From positions 1,505,150 to 1,569,149 of the forward strand of contig NZ_DF967965.1 in assembly GCF_001050195.2 (NCBI RefSeq): 64,000 nt of DNA, written 5' to 3'. The notes below the pieces were generated by a model. The model searched no databases, was not told where the DNA came from, and saw only the letters and a list, made by a program, of their open reading frames with translations. This DNA comes from Anaerolinea thermolimosa (GTDB lineage: Bacteria; Chloroflexota; Anaerolineae; Anaerolineales; Anaerolineaceae). A program made the translations under genes and the position numbers. Positions 8,693 through 16,984 of the stretch are shown in pieces (positions within the stretch are counted from its first letter, which is position 1; every line of letters starts with the position of its first letter).

Positions 8693-9052
8693 ATGCCTGA
8701 TGTCGAATCCGCCGCGGAATATACCTATGTTCGAGTCGCCCGGGTCGAAGATCTTCCCTCTGGCGAACGCCTATTTATTGAAATTAATGATCTTCCGGTG
8801 GTCGTGATCAATCTAGGTGGAATATTTTTTGCGATTGGCGACATTTGCACTCATGATGAAGGCCCCCTCGGAGATGGTGAAATTGAAGATCATCACATTA
8901 TTTGTCCACGGCATGGAGCAAAATTCGACCTGCGCACCGGAAAAGCTCTCACCCTTCCGGCTGTGATAGATACGCCAGCCTTCCCGGTGAGAGTCAATGA
9001 AGGTTGGATCGAGCTAGGTCTCAAGACTCCTGACAGCCAAAAGCCCCAATAA
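8693..9052 (+). CDS. Rieske [2Fe-2S] ferredoxin (non-haem oxygenase ferredoxin type)
   Basis: A 119-aa soluble Rieske protein with one full cluster motif: C52-x-H54 (ICTHDEGPL) and C71-x2-H74 (ICPRHGAKFDL). There is no signal or membrane helix, so it resembles the small ferredoxins of dioxygenase systems (BphF/NdoA type) rather than quinol-oxidase Rieske subunits. No oxygenase is nearby. As the last suf operon gene it may be an electron donor or client protein for cluster assembly; this is inference. Its 3' end overlaps the convergent PIG-L gene by 32 bp. Confidence 0.9.
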   Translation: MPDVESAAEYTYVRVARVEDLPSGERLFIEINDLPVVVINLGGIFFAIGDICTHDEGPLGDGEIEDHHIICPRHGAKFDLRTGKALTLPAVIDTPAFPVRVNEGWIELGLKTPDSQKPQ

Positions 9053-9674
9053 TTCTTAGAATGTCAAAACCTTCTGCGTATGGCCTCTCTGCGATTGCAC
9101 CATTCCGCACCAGCGTTGCTCTCGTAATCTCAGGAGCAAAATAATATCTGGAAGCATAAGTCTTATATTCTTGCAGAGCGGCAATCTTTTTTTCCACATC
9201 TTCTTCGGTTACTTCAACCAGAAATTGAGGGAAAAAGCCGTAACTGCTACGGATTACATCGAAGCCTAACACAGTCTTTCCTCGATACGCTCGCAAAGCT
9301 TCTTCTGTAACTGTGCCATGATCCTGATGAATATCCGCCCTGGAATGCACAAAGACAATATCGGGGTTGAAACTCCGATCGAGTTGAATCATATATTCAA
9401 GAATTTCCTGCCTGAAGTGAGGGAAGCGGCGCGTCTCAAAAGTACCCAACACAATACTCTTCTCGGGCACTCCAAGCACAGCCATGCTGCGATAATGCTC
9501 CTCGACCAGGTTCACAAGCGCCGGGTTTTTCTGGTTGTCTGATAACGTCACACACAGTAATTCCGCATGTGGAGCGATATGGGCGATCAATGCCCCACAG
9601 CCGATCTCTATATCATCCGGATGTGCCCCGATAAAACACACCCTTTTCCCGTAAAAGTGAAGGTTATTCTTCAT
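9021..9674 (-). CDS. PIG-L/LmbE family N-deacetylase
   Basis: A 217-aa zinc-dependent deacetylase. The metal-binding motif AHPDDIEIGCG is near the N-terminus and the second zinc ligand is in HSRADIHQDHGTV. The family removes acetyl groups from GlcNAc-type sugars (for example in bacillithiol or mycothiol synthesis and antibiotic pathways); the substrate here is unknown. It starts 4 bp after the upstream methyltransferase and overlaps the suf operon tail by 32 bp in antiparallel orientation, so the two transcripts may interfere. Confidence 0.88.
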   Translation of the reverse strand: MKNNLHFYGKRVCFIGAHPDDIEIGCGALIAHIAPHAELLCVTLSDNQKNPALVNLVEEHYRSMAVLGVPEKSIVLGTFETRRFPHFRQEILEYMIQLDRSFNPDIVFVHSRADIHQDHGTVTEEALRAYRGKTVLGFDVIRSSYGFFPQFLVEVTEEDVEKKIAALQEYKTYASRYYFAPEITRATLVRNGAIAERPYAEGFDILRIIGAFGCQES

Positions 9675-9678
9675 ATCT

Positions 9679-10479
9679 CTACTTCGTTGCTACAAAACCG
9701 CCCACCACTTTGGTCATCACCAGTTTCCCGTCCGTTTTCAGTCGGTGAAGCGCCACTTCTTTGATCGCCGACATGATGGCTTCAAAATCATCCTTTGACT
9801 GGAAGAAGCTGTTCCAAAGCTTACGGTCTTCTGATAATGATGCCCGGGTATATGCCAGAAACGGATCAACGCTTTCAAATATCAGAGGATTTTCAAAAAT
9901 GTGAGTCTCTACTTTGGAGAATCGCTCCTGAATAGCCGAGAAAATTTGCGAACTGTAACGCGAACTCCCCGGCATGGGCGGAATCGGTTTCCCTGTCGCC
10001 TCTCGAATAATGTCGTAGAAAAGTTGCTTATTCCGGGGCATTGGACCGGTTGTAAACAACCTGCCCCCTGTTTTTAAAACCCTGTGCATTTCACTAATGG
10101 TGAATGGAATATCCTCTGCGTAATATATGGCAAAACAACAGGAAACCAAATCATACTGGTTTCCTTCCAGTGGAAACACCTTATTGAAATCCAGGGAAAT
10201 GAACCGGATTGGATTGCCATACTGACGGTTAATTTCCTGGGCCTGTGCCAGCAATTCAGGGTTGACGTCACCACCGGTAATAGTAGCATCGCCCTGAAGG
10301 TACCGGTGGTAGGAAAAGCACTGTTTTCCTGCACCACACCCAACATCCAGAATAACCGAGCCGGGTTGTAATTTCAAAACATCGAGCATCCAGGCATCAA
10401 TATCTCTGGCCCCATATTTGGAGTGGATATCTATTCGCGTCTGTAAATCGTTTGTCGTTTCTCGATATTCAATTTTCAT
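9679..10479 (-). CDS. Class I SAM-dependent methyltransferase
   Basis: About 266 aa. Motif I is ILDVGCGAGKQ and motif II/III region GDVNPELLAQAQEIN, followed by FDLVSCCFAIYYAED-type motif (seen as YDLVSCCFAIYY) and EMHRVLKTGGRLFTTGP, all typical of UbiE/MenG-like small-molecule methyltransferases. The substrate is not predictable. I chose the ATG at 10479 because GGGAG lies 7 bp before it; a longer frame starts at 10500. It forms a two-gene operon with the PIG-L deacetylase, suggesting joint modification of a sugar-type metabolite. Confidence 0.85.
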   Translation of the reverse strand: MKIEYRETTNDLQTRIDIHSKYGARDIDAWMLDVLKLQPGSVILDVGCGAGKQCFSYHRYLQGDATITGGDVNPELLAQAQEINRQYGNPIRFISLDFNKVFPLEGNQYDLVSCCFAIYYAEDIPFTISEMHRVLKTGGRLFTTGPMPRNKQLFYDIIREATGKPIPPMPGSSRYSSQIFSAIQERFSKVETHIFENPLIFESVDPFLAYTRASLSEDRKLWNSFFQSKDDFEAIMSAIKEVALHRLKTDGKLVMTKVVGGFVATK

Positions 10480-10572
10480 ACTATTCTCCCTTATTACCAT
10501 TTTCCGCTAAATCAACCTTACCGGAGCAATGCGGCTCAAGTATACTGGAAAGCTCCTGGAAATCCAAGGTGT

Positions 10573-11661
10573 TTAGCAAATTCGAGGTAACATCTCCCCG
10601 GCAAGCATATCCAGAATTCGAGTGCTGCCCACCAATGTTCGAACGGTTACTCTTCCCGGAGGTCCTGCAGTGACCTCTCCGATCCTGACTGCATTTTCTC
10701 CATATTTACACTGCCTCATCGCATGCAGTGCTTCATCGACTTCTTCCGGGGGAACAATAACCACAAGTTTCCCTTCGTTGGCTATATATAGAGGATCAAA
10801 GCCTAACATCTCACATGCTGATTGAACTGCTGGGTTCACCGGCACTGTCGCTTCATCAATTTGTATTCCCACCTGACTCTGCTGGGCAATTTCATTAAGT
10901 GTCGTAGCCAGTCCGCCTCGGGTTGGGTCACGTAATACATGAACTTCTGGGACCGCTTTGAGAAGCGTTTGGATCAGTTCATTGAGTGGGGCCACATCAG
11001 ATTGAATCATTGAGGAAAAACCTAATTCCCCACGTGCCGAAAGAACAGCCATTCCATGATCTCCCATACTCCCTGACACCAACACCACATCCCCTGGTTT
11101 GGCATTTGCCCCATGAATGGACACCCCCTCAGGGATCCATCCCAAACCAGTGGTGTTGATAAAAAGGCCATCCACCTTCCCTTTCTCTACCACTTTTGTG
11201 TCCCCAGCGACGAATCGCACCCCCGCCTCAGCTGCAGCCTCTTGCATCGATATCAGAACCCGATCCAGGACCTCCATGGGCAACCCTTCTTCGAGGATGA
11301 AGCCACAAGTTAAATATAGCGGTATTCCCCCTGACATAGCCACATCATTGACCGTTCCACATACTGCTAATCGGCCAATATCTCCCCCGGGGAAAAACAA
11401 AGGTGAAACCACATGGGAATCCGTAGAGACCGCCAACCTTCCCGCATTCCCGCTAACAGAAGGCAAAAGCAAGAATGCGAAATCATTTCCAGCTATAAGT
11501 TCAGGCCCAAGAAGGCGAGGCTGGAAAACCCGTTGGATTAACTCGTGAGTCATCCGTCCACCAGATCCGTGCCCCAGAACGATTCTATCCTGGTGTTGCA
11601 GGGGTAAAGGGCAGGCAGGCCCTTCAAAAGGAACATTCGAAATAATGCTATTTCCGTCCAT
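10573..11661 (-). CDS. hypE: Hydrogenase maturation protein HypE
   Basis: A 362-aa PurM-like ATPase that dehydrates the thiocarbamate on its C-terminal cysteine to thiocyanate, the source of CN- ligands of [NiFe] hydrogenase. The conserved C-terminal PRIC is intact, ending at C362. N-terminal [13 protein letters not shown] and [11 protein letters not shown] are typical. It overlaps the end of hypD by 14 bp and is the last gene of the hyp run. All expected elements are present, so it should be functional. Confidence 0.97.
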   Translation of the reverse strand: MDGNSIISNVPFEGPACPLPLQHQDRIVLGHGSGGRMTHELIQRVFQPRLLGPELIAGNDFAFLLLPSVSGNAGRLAVSTDSHVVSPLFFPGGDIGRLAVCGTVNDVAMSGGIPLYLTCGFILEEGLPMEVLDRVLISMQEAAAEAGVRFVAGDTKVVEKGKVDGLFINTTGLGWIPEGVSIHGANAKPGDVVLVSGSMGDHGMAVLSARGELGFSSMIQSDVAPLNELIQTLLKAVPEVHVLRDPTRGGLATTLNEIAQQSQVGIQIDEATVPVNPAVQSACEMLGFDPLYIANEGKLVVIVPPEEVDEALHAMRQCKYGENAVRIGEVTAGPPGRVTVRTLVGSTRILDMLAGEMLPRIC

Positions 11662-12733
11662 ATCGATAAAAGGCCGCGCAGGCCCCCTCCGATGAAACCA
11701 TGGGCGCCCCTAGAGGATTTTCTGGTACACATAATGTTCCAAAAGCCGGGCAATCCGTGGGCTTACTCATTCCGGTTAATATCTGGCCAGCAATGCAAAT
11801 TACCGATTCTTTGGTCTGTATGTCAAGTACATTGAAGCGCTTCTCTGCATCAAACTCTTCAAATTCTGGCCTGAGCCCCCAACCGCTCTTAGGGATTAAA
11901 CCAATTCCTCTCCAGTTACGGTCCACAGGTTGAAATACTTTATGGATAAGATCCTGAGCAGGTTTGTTTCCATCCCTGGTGACAGCTCGGGGATAGGCAT
12001 TTTGCACAGATACCTCACCCATTTCCAGCATTTCTATGGTTTTTTGAATACCAAGCAAAAGATCCAGCGGCTCAAACCCGGTTACCACAATTGGCACCTG
12101 ATATCGAGTTGCAATCGGTTCATATTCCCAGTATCCCATGACCGTGCAAACATGCCCGGCGGCCAGGAATCCCTGTACCCTATTATTGGGAGCACTCAGA
12201 ATCGCATGCATCGCCGGAGGTACACGTACTTGAGAGACCAAGACCGAAAAGTTCTTTAACCCTAACGCCTTTGCCTTTAGTACCGCAATTGCATTGGCAG
12301 GAGCAGTTGTTTCAAACCCAATTGCAAAGAACACTACCTGTTTATCCGGGTTATCCTGAGCCATTCGCACCGCATCCAGAGGAGCATAGATAACCTGGAC
12401 TTTTCCTCCCCTGGCCCGTATGGAAAATAAATCTTCTGTTGAACCTGGAACCCGCAACATGTCCCCAAAAGATGTAAAAATAACCCCCGGTTGCGATGCA
12501 ATGGCCAGAGCCCGATCAATCTGTTCAAGAGGAGTCACGCACACCGGGCAGCCTGGTCCATGGACCAGTTCAATTTCTTCGGGCAGGAGTTGATCGATCC
12601 CATACCGCATTATCGAATGCGTTTGGCCACCACAGATTTCCATTAAGACCCATGGCCGAGTGATGGTCCTTCGAATCTTTTCTAAAAGGCCGGGTACCAG
12701 GTGCCCGTCACGAAACTCCTGAATATATCGCAT
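11648..12733 (-). CDS. hypD: Hydrogenase maturation protein HypD
   Basis: A 361-aa Fe-S protein that, with HypC, carries the Fe(CN)2CO unit during [NiFe] site assembly. Visible marks: [25 protein letters not shown] with the redox-active cysteines, [12 protein letters not shown], and the C-terminal cluster region ending [14 protein letters not shown]. The length is normal (about 360). It lies between hypC and hypE in the standard order. Confidence 0.97.
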   Translation of the reverse strand: MRYIQEFRDGHLVPGLLEKIRRTITRPWVLMEICGGQTHSIMRYGIDQLLPEEIELVHGPGCPVCVTPLEQIDRALAIASQPGVIFTSFGDMLRVPGSTEDLFSIRARGGKVQVIYAPLDAVRMAQDNPDKQVVFFAIGFETTAPANAIAVLKAKALGLKNFSVLVSQVRVPPAMHAILSAPNNRVQGFLAAGHVCTVMGYWEYEPIATRYQVPIVVTGFEPLDLLLGIQKTIEMLEMGEVSVQNAYPRAVTRDGNKPAQDLIHKVFQPVDRNWRGIGLIPKSGWGLRPEFEEFDAEKRFNVLDIQTKESVICIAGQILTGMSKPTDCPAFGTLCVPENPLGAPMVSSEGACAAFYRYGRK

Positions 12734-12741
12734 GGTTTCCT

Positions 12742-13002
12742 CTATACCGGCGGGGTATTCATCCCCAATTCATCATCGAAAGCTGAAATCTCTCTTAATA
12801 ATTGAAGTGTCTCCTGCGCGTCTGCTTCGCTCATTATGTTAAGAGCAAAACCAGCATGGATAATCGTATAATCTCCTACCTTGGCTTCTGGGACGGCCTC
12901 CAGGCACACTTCTCGGATTGCACCTCCGAAATCCACTTTCCCCATCCGAACCCCCGTTTCATCGGAGATCTCAATAATCTTTCCCGGGATTCCTAAACAC
13001 AT
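12742..13002 (-). CDS. hypC: Hydrogenase maturation chaperone HypC
   Basis: An 86-aa HypC/HybG chaperone. The N-terminal MCLGIPGKI contains the essential Cys2, which ligates iron and contacts the hydrogenase large-subunit precursor. The OB-fold core follows ([33 protein letters not shown]). It overlaps the end of hypF by 32 bp and precedes hypD by 8 bp, so HypC and HypD are made together. Only one HypC is present, suggesting one hydrogenase or a shared chaperone. Confidence 0.96.
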   Translation of the reverse strand: MCLGIPGKIIEISDETGVRMGKVDFGGAIREVCLEAVPEAKVGDYTIIHAGFALNIMSEADAQETLQLLREISAFDDELGMNTPPV

Positions 13003-15313
13003 CCGATACCTCCTCAGTGTGAGTTAACTTCATTTGAGTTGCTGCAACCATGGCCTGGCCAAGAGCTATCCCGCCATCATTGGCAGGAACACGTCGGTGA
13101 ACCAGAACGTCAAAACCTTTATTTTCCAGCAAATTTACGGTCTTCCCTAGCAAGAATCTATTTTGCCACACACCACCACTCAGAGCTACTGTTTTACAGC
13201 CCACCTCTCCAGAGATCCACCGACAGACACGCTCGATCATCTCAGCAACTCCATTATGAAAACGTGCTGCCATTGTAGGAATGGGAACTCCATGGTGCCA
13301 ATCTGTAATTAATTGCTCCCACATGGACAGAGGAATAATCTTACCATCAGACAAATCGAAAGGGTAACTACCCTTCTCATTTGAATCAACCAGAGCTTCC
13401 ATTTCAATCGCGGCCTGTCCCTCATAGGTCGCCACCTGCCGAATACCCATGAATGCAGATACAGCATCGAACAATCGGCCCATGCTGGAGGTAAGCGGTG
13501 CATTGATCGCACGCTCCAGTTGCAAACGAAGGATAGTACGCTCTTCTTCACAGAGAGCACCTGCAGGAGGAAAGTTCATTTCCCATTCCAGCCCATATTT
13601 CCACAGATAGGATAGGGCCATCCTTGCCGGCTTTCGCACAGCCAGATCTCCTCCGGGTAATGGAACATAATCCAGGTGAAACTTCCGTTGATATGAGGCG
13701 TATCCGCCATAAAAAAATTCTCCCCCCCAGATGGCTCCATCAGCCCCATATCCTGTCCCGTCGAAAATGACACCAATGACTTGCCCTTGATTATCCCAGG
13801 CATGATCAGCCAGACAGGATGCCAGATGCGCATGATGATGTTGCACAGCAACAATAGGTAACTTTTCTCTGCTGGCTCTGTCCTGCGCATACCGCGTTGC
13901 AAGGTAATTCGGATGAAGGTCACAGGCAATGAGTTCTGGCTTAATCCTGAAAAGACGCTCGTAATGCTCAACCCCTGTTTCAAAAGAGGTATAGGTCTCC
14001 AGATTCTCCATATCACCAATATGATGGCTGAGGAATGCATATCGACTACGTGTCAGGCAGAATGCATTTTTCAGTTCTGCTCCAACCGCTAAAGTAGAAG
14101 GAAGGTTAAAAGGCAGAATCACTGGATCAGGCGCATAACCCCGTGCTCTTCGAATCGGATAAACCTGTTCACGGAAGACAGACACTACCGAATCATCGAC
14201 TCTGGTCTGAATGCTCCGATCATGGACTAAGAACGCATCTGCCAGTTCTCTCAATCGGTGCATGGCATCTTCATCATCAAAGGCTATAGGTTCCTCACTC
14301 AAGTTTCCACTGGTCATGACCAGCATCTCAGGGAATCCTGCTTCCGGTTCAAGTAAAAGTAAATGGAGCGGTGTATAGGCCAGCATTACCCCAATTTCGC
14401 TCAAGTTGGGTGCAATCTGTTCAAGAGCCAGTCTACTCCCCGTCCGAATCCTGGCTAATACAATCGGCTTCTCTCGAGAGGTTAATACTTCACGCTCAAC
14501 CGGAGTAAGGAGGCAATGGTTTTCAACCTGGACCAGGTCAAAGGCCATCAACGCAAAAGGTTTATCGCTGCGTTTTTTTCTGGATCTTAAAATCTCGACT
14601 GCCTTCGGGTTGGTCGCGTCACAGGCCAGATGGAACCCCCCTAGCCCTTTTATTGCAACAATCCTGCCGTCCACCAGCCATTTTCTCGCGGCTTGAATCG
14701 CCTGCTCACCTTCTGCATGTTGGCCATCTTTCTCAATGAAATACACTCTGGGGCCACAATCCGGGCAGGCAATGGGTTGAGCATGAAACCGACGATTTCG
14801 TGGATCTTCATATTCCTGCCGGCAAGCTCCACACATAATAAAGGATGCCATGGTGGTGTTAGGGCGATCATAAGGAATATCCCTGATGATGGTAAATCTC
14901 GGGCCACAGTGGGTACAATTGATAAAAGGATATCGATATCTTCGATCCGAAGGGTCAAACAATTCACGCCTGCAGTCAGGGCAAATACCAACATCAGGAG
15001 ACACCGGAAGAAATTCCCCGGGCTGAGGGAGACTGGATAGAATAGAAAAAGATAAATACTCTCTTACAGGAATGGGATCCACTCGAACCTGATCAATTCG
15101 CGCCAAAGGAGGAGCATCCTGTCGAAGAGAAACCAGAAAGCCCTGAAGTGCGCCTTCATCTCCAACCACTTCAATTTCAACCCCGCTGGAAGTATTTTTT
15201 ACCCAGCCGGTCAGATGATTCTTTTCTGCCAGAGTAAAAATGAATGGCCGGAATCCAACCCCCTGAACAATACCACCCACATGGATGCGGAGCGCTTTCT
15301 TTTCAATCTCCAT
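12971..15313 (-). CDS. hypF: Carbamoyltransferase HypF
   Basis: About 780 aa. Domains in order: acylphosphatase-like (GIVQGVGFRPF), two zinc-finger motifs (CPDCRRELFD and NCTHCGPRFTI; CGACRQEYED and ACPDCGPR), a YrdC-like domain, then the Kae1-like carbamoyltransferase part with VQHHHAHLASC. It converts carbamoyl phosphate to carbamoyl-adenylate and transfers it to HypE. I chose the ATG at 15313, which overlaps the hypB stop by 11 bp; a TTG at 15340 is an alternative. The protein is complete. Confidence 0.96.
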   Translation of the reverse strand: MEIEKKALRIHVGGIVQGVGFRPFIFTLAEKNHLTGWVKNTSSGVEIEVVGDEGALQGFLVSLRQDAPPLARIDQVRVDPIPVREYLSFSILSSLPQPGEFLPVSPDVGICPDCRRELFDPSDRRYRYPFINCTHCGPRFTIIRDIPYDRPNTTMASFIMCGACRQEYEDPRNRRFHAQPIACPDCGPRVYFIEKDGQHAEGEQAIQAARKWLVDGRIVAIKGLGGFHLACDATNPKAVEILRSRKKRSDKPFALMAFDLVQVENHCLLTPVEREVLTSREKPIVLARIRTGSRLALEQIAPNLSEIGVMLAYTPLHLLLLEPEAGFPEMLVMTSGNLSEEPIAFDDEDAMHRLRELADAFLVHDRSIQTRVDDSVVSVFREQVYPIRRARGYAPDPVILPFNLPSTLAVGAELKNAFCLTRSRYAFLSHHIGDMENLETYTSFETGVEHYERLFRIKPELIACDLHPNYLATRYAQDRASREKLPIVAVQHHHAHLASCLADHAWDNQGQVIGVIFDGTGYGADGAIWGGEFFYGGYASYQRKFHLDYVPLPGGDLAVRKPARMALSYLWKYGLEWEMNFPPAGALCEEERTILRLQLERAINAPLTSSMGRLFDAVSAFMGIRQVATYEGQAAIEMEALVDSNEKGSYPFDLSDGKIIPLSMWEQLITDWHHGVPIPTMAARFHNGVAEMIERVCRWISGEVGCKTVALSGGVWQNRFLLGKTVNLLENKGFDVLVHRRVPANDGGIALGQAMVAATQMKLTHTEEVSDVFRNPGKDY

Positions 15314-15980
15314 GGCCAATGAAATGGTTTCTTTGGGCAATCAGCCAGTGGCACCATTTGCTTATGCCATCCCCAGTGGCACAAGACACCGGAAAACTGA
15401 TGACCCCCGGATTAAGGATTTGTACCCCCTGTAAAAAATAATCCATCTTAAACGGGATATAGGGTAACAAATCCATCTTATTAATTACCAGAACATCCAC
15501 TCCCCGATACATAGCCGGATATTTATACGGTTTATCATCTCCTTCTGGAATACTTGCCACAAGAACATTAAGGTGAGTACCCAGTTTAAAGGATGCCGGG
15601 CATACCAGATTGCCAACATTTTCGACAATGACCAGGTCCAGGTCATTTAAAGGGAGCTGATTCAACCCCTCTTTCAACATCACCGCATCTAAATGGCAAT
15701 CTCCGCCGGTATTGATTTGTACAGCAGGCATCCCTGCAGCAAGAATCAGGTCAGAATCGATGGTTACCGGCGCCGTATCCCCTTCAACCACCCCTAATCG
15801 AAGTATATTTTTCAACCCCTCTATCGTGCGTAATATAAAACTGGTCTTCCCAGCTCCCGGGGAAGCCATTAAATTAATTGAAAAAACACCTGCCGCATTT
15901 AATCTCTGGCGGTTTAGCATGGCAATTTGATCATTAGCGCTGAAAATCTGTTCCACAACCGGAACCCGTTCCTTACTCAT
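15303..15980 (-). CDS. hypB: Nickel-insertion GTPase HypB
   Basis: A 225-aa SIMIBI-class GTPase delivering Ni2+ to the [NiFe] hydrogenase large subunit. P-loop ASPGAGKTS is near residues 38-46; GDCHLDAVML holds metal-binding Cys and His of the G-domain; NKMDLLPY is the guanine-specificity motif. The N-terminal histidine-rich stretch or CxxCGC motif of some HypB proteins is absent, so it is the short form and should depend on HypA for nickel. It overlaps hypA as ATGA. Confidence 0.95.
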   Translation of the reverse strand: MSKERVPVVEQIFSANDQIAMLNRQRLNAAGVFSINLMASPGAGKTSFILRTIEGLKNILRLGVVEGDTAPVTIDSDLILAAGMPAVQINTGGDCHLDAVMLKEGLNQLPLNDLDLVIVENVGNLVCPASFKLGTHLNVLVASIPEGDDKPYKYPAMYRGVDVLVINKMDLLPYIPFKMDYFLQGVQILNPGVISFPVSCATGDGISKWCHWLIAQRNHFIGHGD

Positions 15981-16333
15981 AACGCCTCTTCTTTCTCAAT
16001 GAGAATGCTTTCTACAAAAAATTCCTCACCGCTCAATATATCTATACGCATACTCTCGCATTGGGGGCAAAGCGTCAATTCTCCTTTGAGGATAAACTCA
16101 TGCCCACATTGTTTGCATCTCAATTTGGCCGGTAAACGCTGAAAATGCAGTCTGGCACCCTGGCATAGAGTATTCTGACTGATGATATCCCAGTAAAATT
16201 GCACCGAGTCGTCCACAATACTTGATAGTTGACCAATGGTAAGATAAATATCAGTAACCTTCGAGGCCCCGTTCTCGTTAGCGTGTTTTTCGCATATAGC
16301 AAGGATGTTTTCGGTTACAGACAATTCGTGCAT
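15977..16333 (-). CDS. hypA: Nickel metallochaperone HypA
   Basis: A 118-aa HypA. N-terminal MHELSVTENIL includes the nickel-binding Met1-His2. The zinc site is two CxxC pairs, CKQCGHEF and CPQCESM. It works with HypB in nickel insertion. It is 26 bp downstream of the cyclic-nucleotide-binding gene and begins the unbroken hypABFCDE run. Its presence with complete HypB-F argues for a [NiFe] hydrogenase in this genome, although no large or small subunit lies in the window. Confidence 0.96.
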   Translation of the reverse strand: MHELSVTENILAICEKHANENGASKVTDIYLTIGQLSSIVDDSVQFYWDIISQNTLCQGARLHFQRLPAKLRCKQCGHEFILKGELTLCPQCESMRIDILSGEEFFVESILIEKEEAL

Positions 16334-16359
16334 AGGGCAATTATAATACCGATAAGATG

Positions 16360-16872
16360 CTATTTATCCATTTTCGTTTCCGGCTTCACCGCTAGGTCTC
16401 CTGTCAACTCTCGAATTACCTCAAACAGATGCAATCGAGTGGTCAACAGGCGACTCGCCGCCACATTTGCAATTCTGCGCATAATAATATACCCGGCAAC
16501 CTGATCGTCATCACAATACTGCCGAAGCATGTCCGAATCAAAACAGAGTAAACGACAGGCGGTTAAAGCTCGTGCAGTATCCGTCCGCTGTCTTACAACC
16601 GGTGTAAGAACCGACCATCCGATTACATCTAAAGGTTCGGCTCGAAAAATTGAAACCGTTCCATAACCCGGAACGTGAGTTTCCAGAAGGATCTCTCCCT
16701 CCAGTAAAATATACAGGCAATTTTCTGCATCCCCCTCTCGAAACAACACCTCTCCATCCGCCAGTTCACGCAGCTTTGCGATGATAGCAAGCTTCTCCAG
16801 AGCAGCCCTGGAGAGCTCATTGAACCAGGGGATGCGCTGCAAGGTGTTTATAACCGGTGCCTGTGATTCCAT
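16360..16872 (-). CDS. Cyclic-nucleotide-binding domain protein (CRP-like sensor without DNA-binding domain)
   Basis: 170 aa from the ATG at 16872; a longer frame runs back through the terminator into the nuoF-like gene and is unlikely. Residues about 10-125 form a cNMP-binding beta-roll (LADGEVLFREGDAENCLYILLEGEI, then a phosphate-binding-cassette position in DVIGWSVLTPVVRQRTDTARAL). After a helix with IIMRRIANVAASRLLTTRLHLFEVI, the position of the CRP dimer helix, the protein stops: no helix-turn-helix follows. The cassette is atypical, so the ligand may not be cAMP. It is the first gene of the hyp operon and may be a sensor or redox-linked effector for hydrogenase maturation. Confidence 0.8.
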   Translation of the reverse strand: MESQAPVINTLQRIPWFNELSRAALEKLAIIAKLRELADGEVLFREGDAENCLYILLEGEILLETHVPGYGTVSIFRAEPLDVIGWSVLTPVVRQRTDTARALTACRLLCFDSDMLRQYCDDDQVAGYIIMRRIANVAASRLLTTRLHLFEVIRELTGDLAVKPETKMDK

Positions 16873-16951
16873 GATAAGCTTTTTACAACGATAAGTCGTC
16901 CATGCGAAGTGTTGTCCGTCATACCTGTGACCGAAAAAAGTCACCCGATGA

Positions 16952-16979
16952 AAAAGAGGGCGTTTGTTCGCCCTCTTTT
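16952..16979 (-). terminator. Rho-independent terminator of the NuoEF operon
   Basis: AAAAGAGGGCG (16952-16962) and CGCCCTCTTTT (16969-16979) form an 11-bp stem with loop TTTGTT. Read on the minus strand it ends in five T, 6 bp after the stop of the second nuoF-like gene. It separates the diaphorase operon from the cNMP-hyp operon downstream. Confidence 0.85.
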
Positions 16980-16984
16980 GCCTC

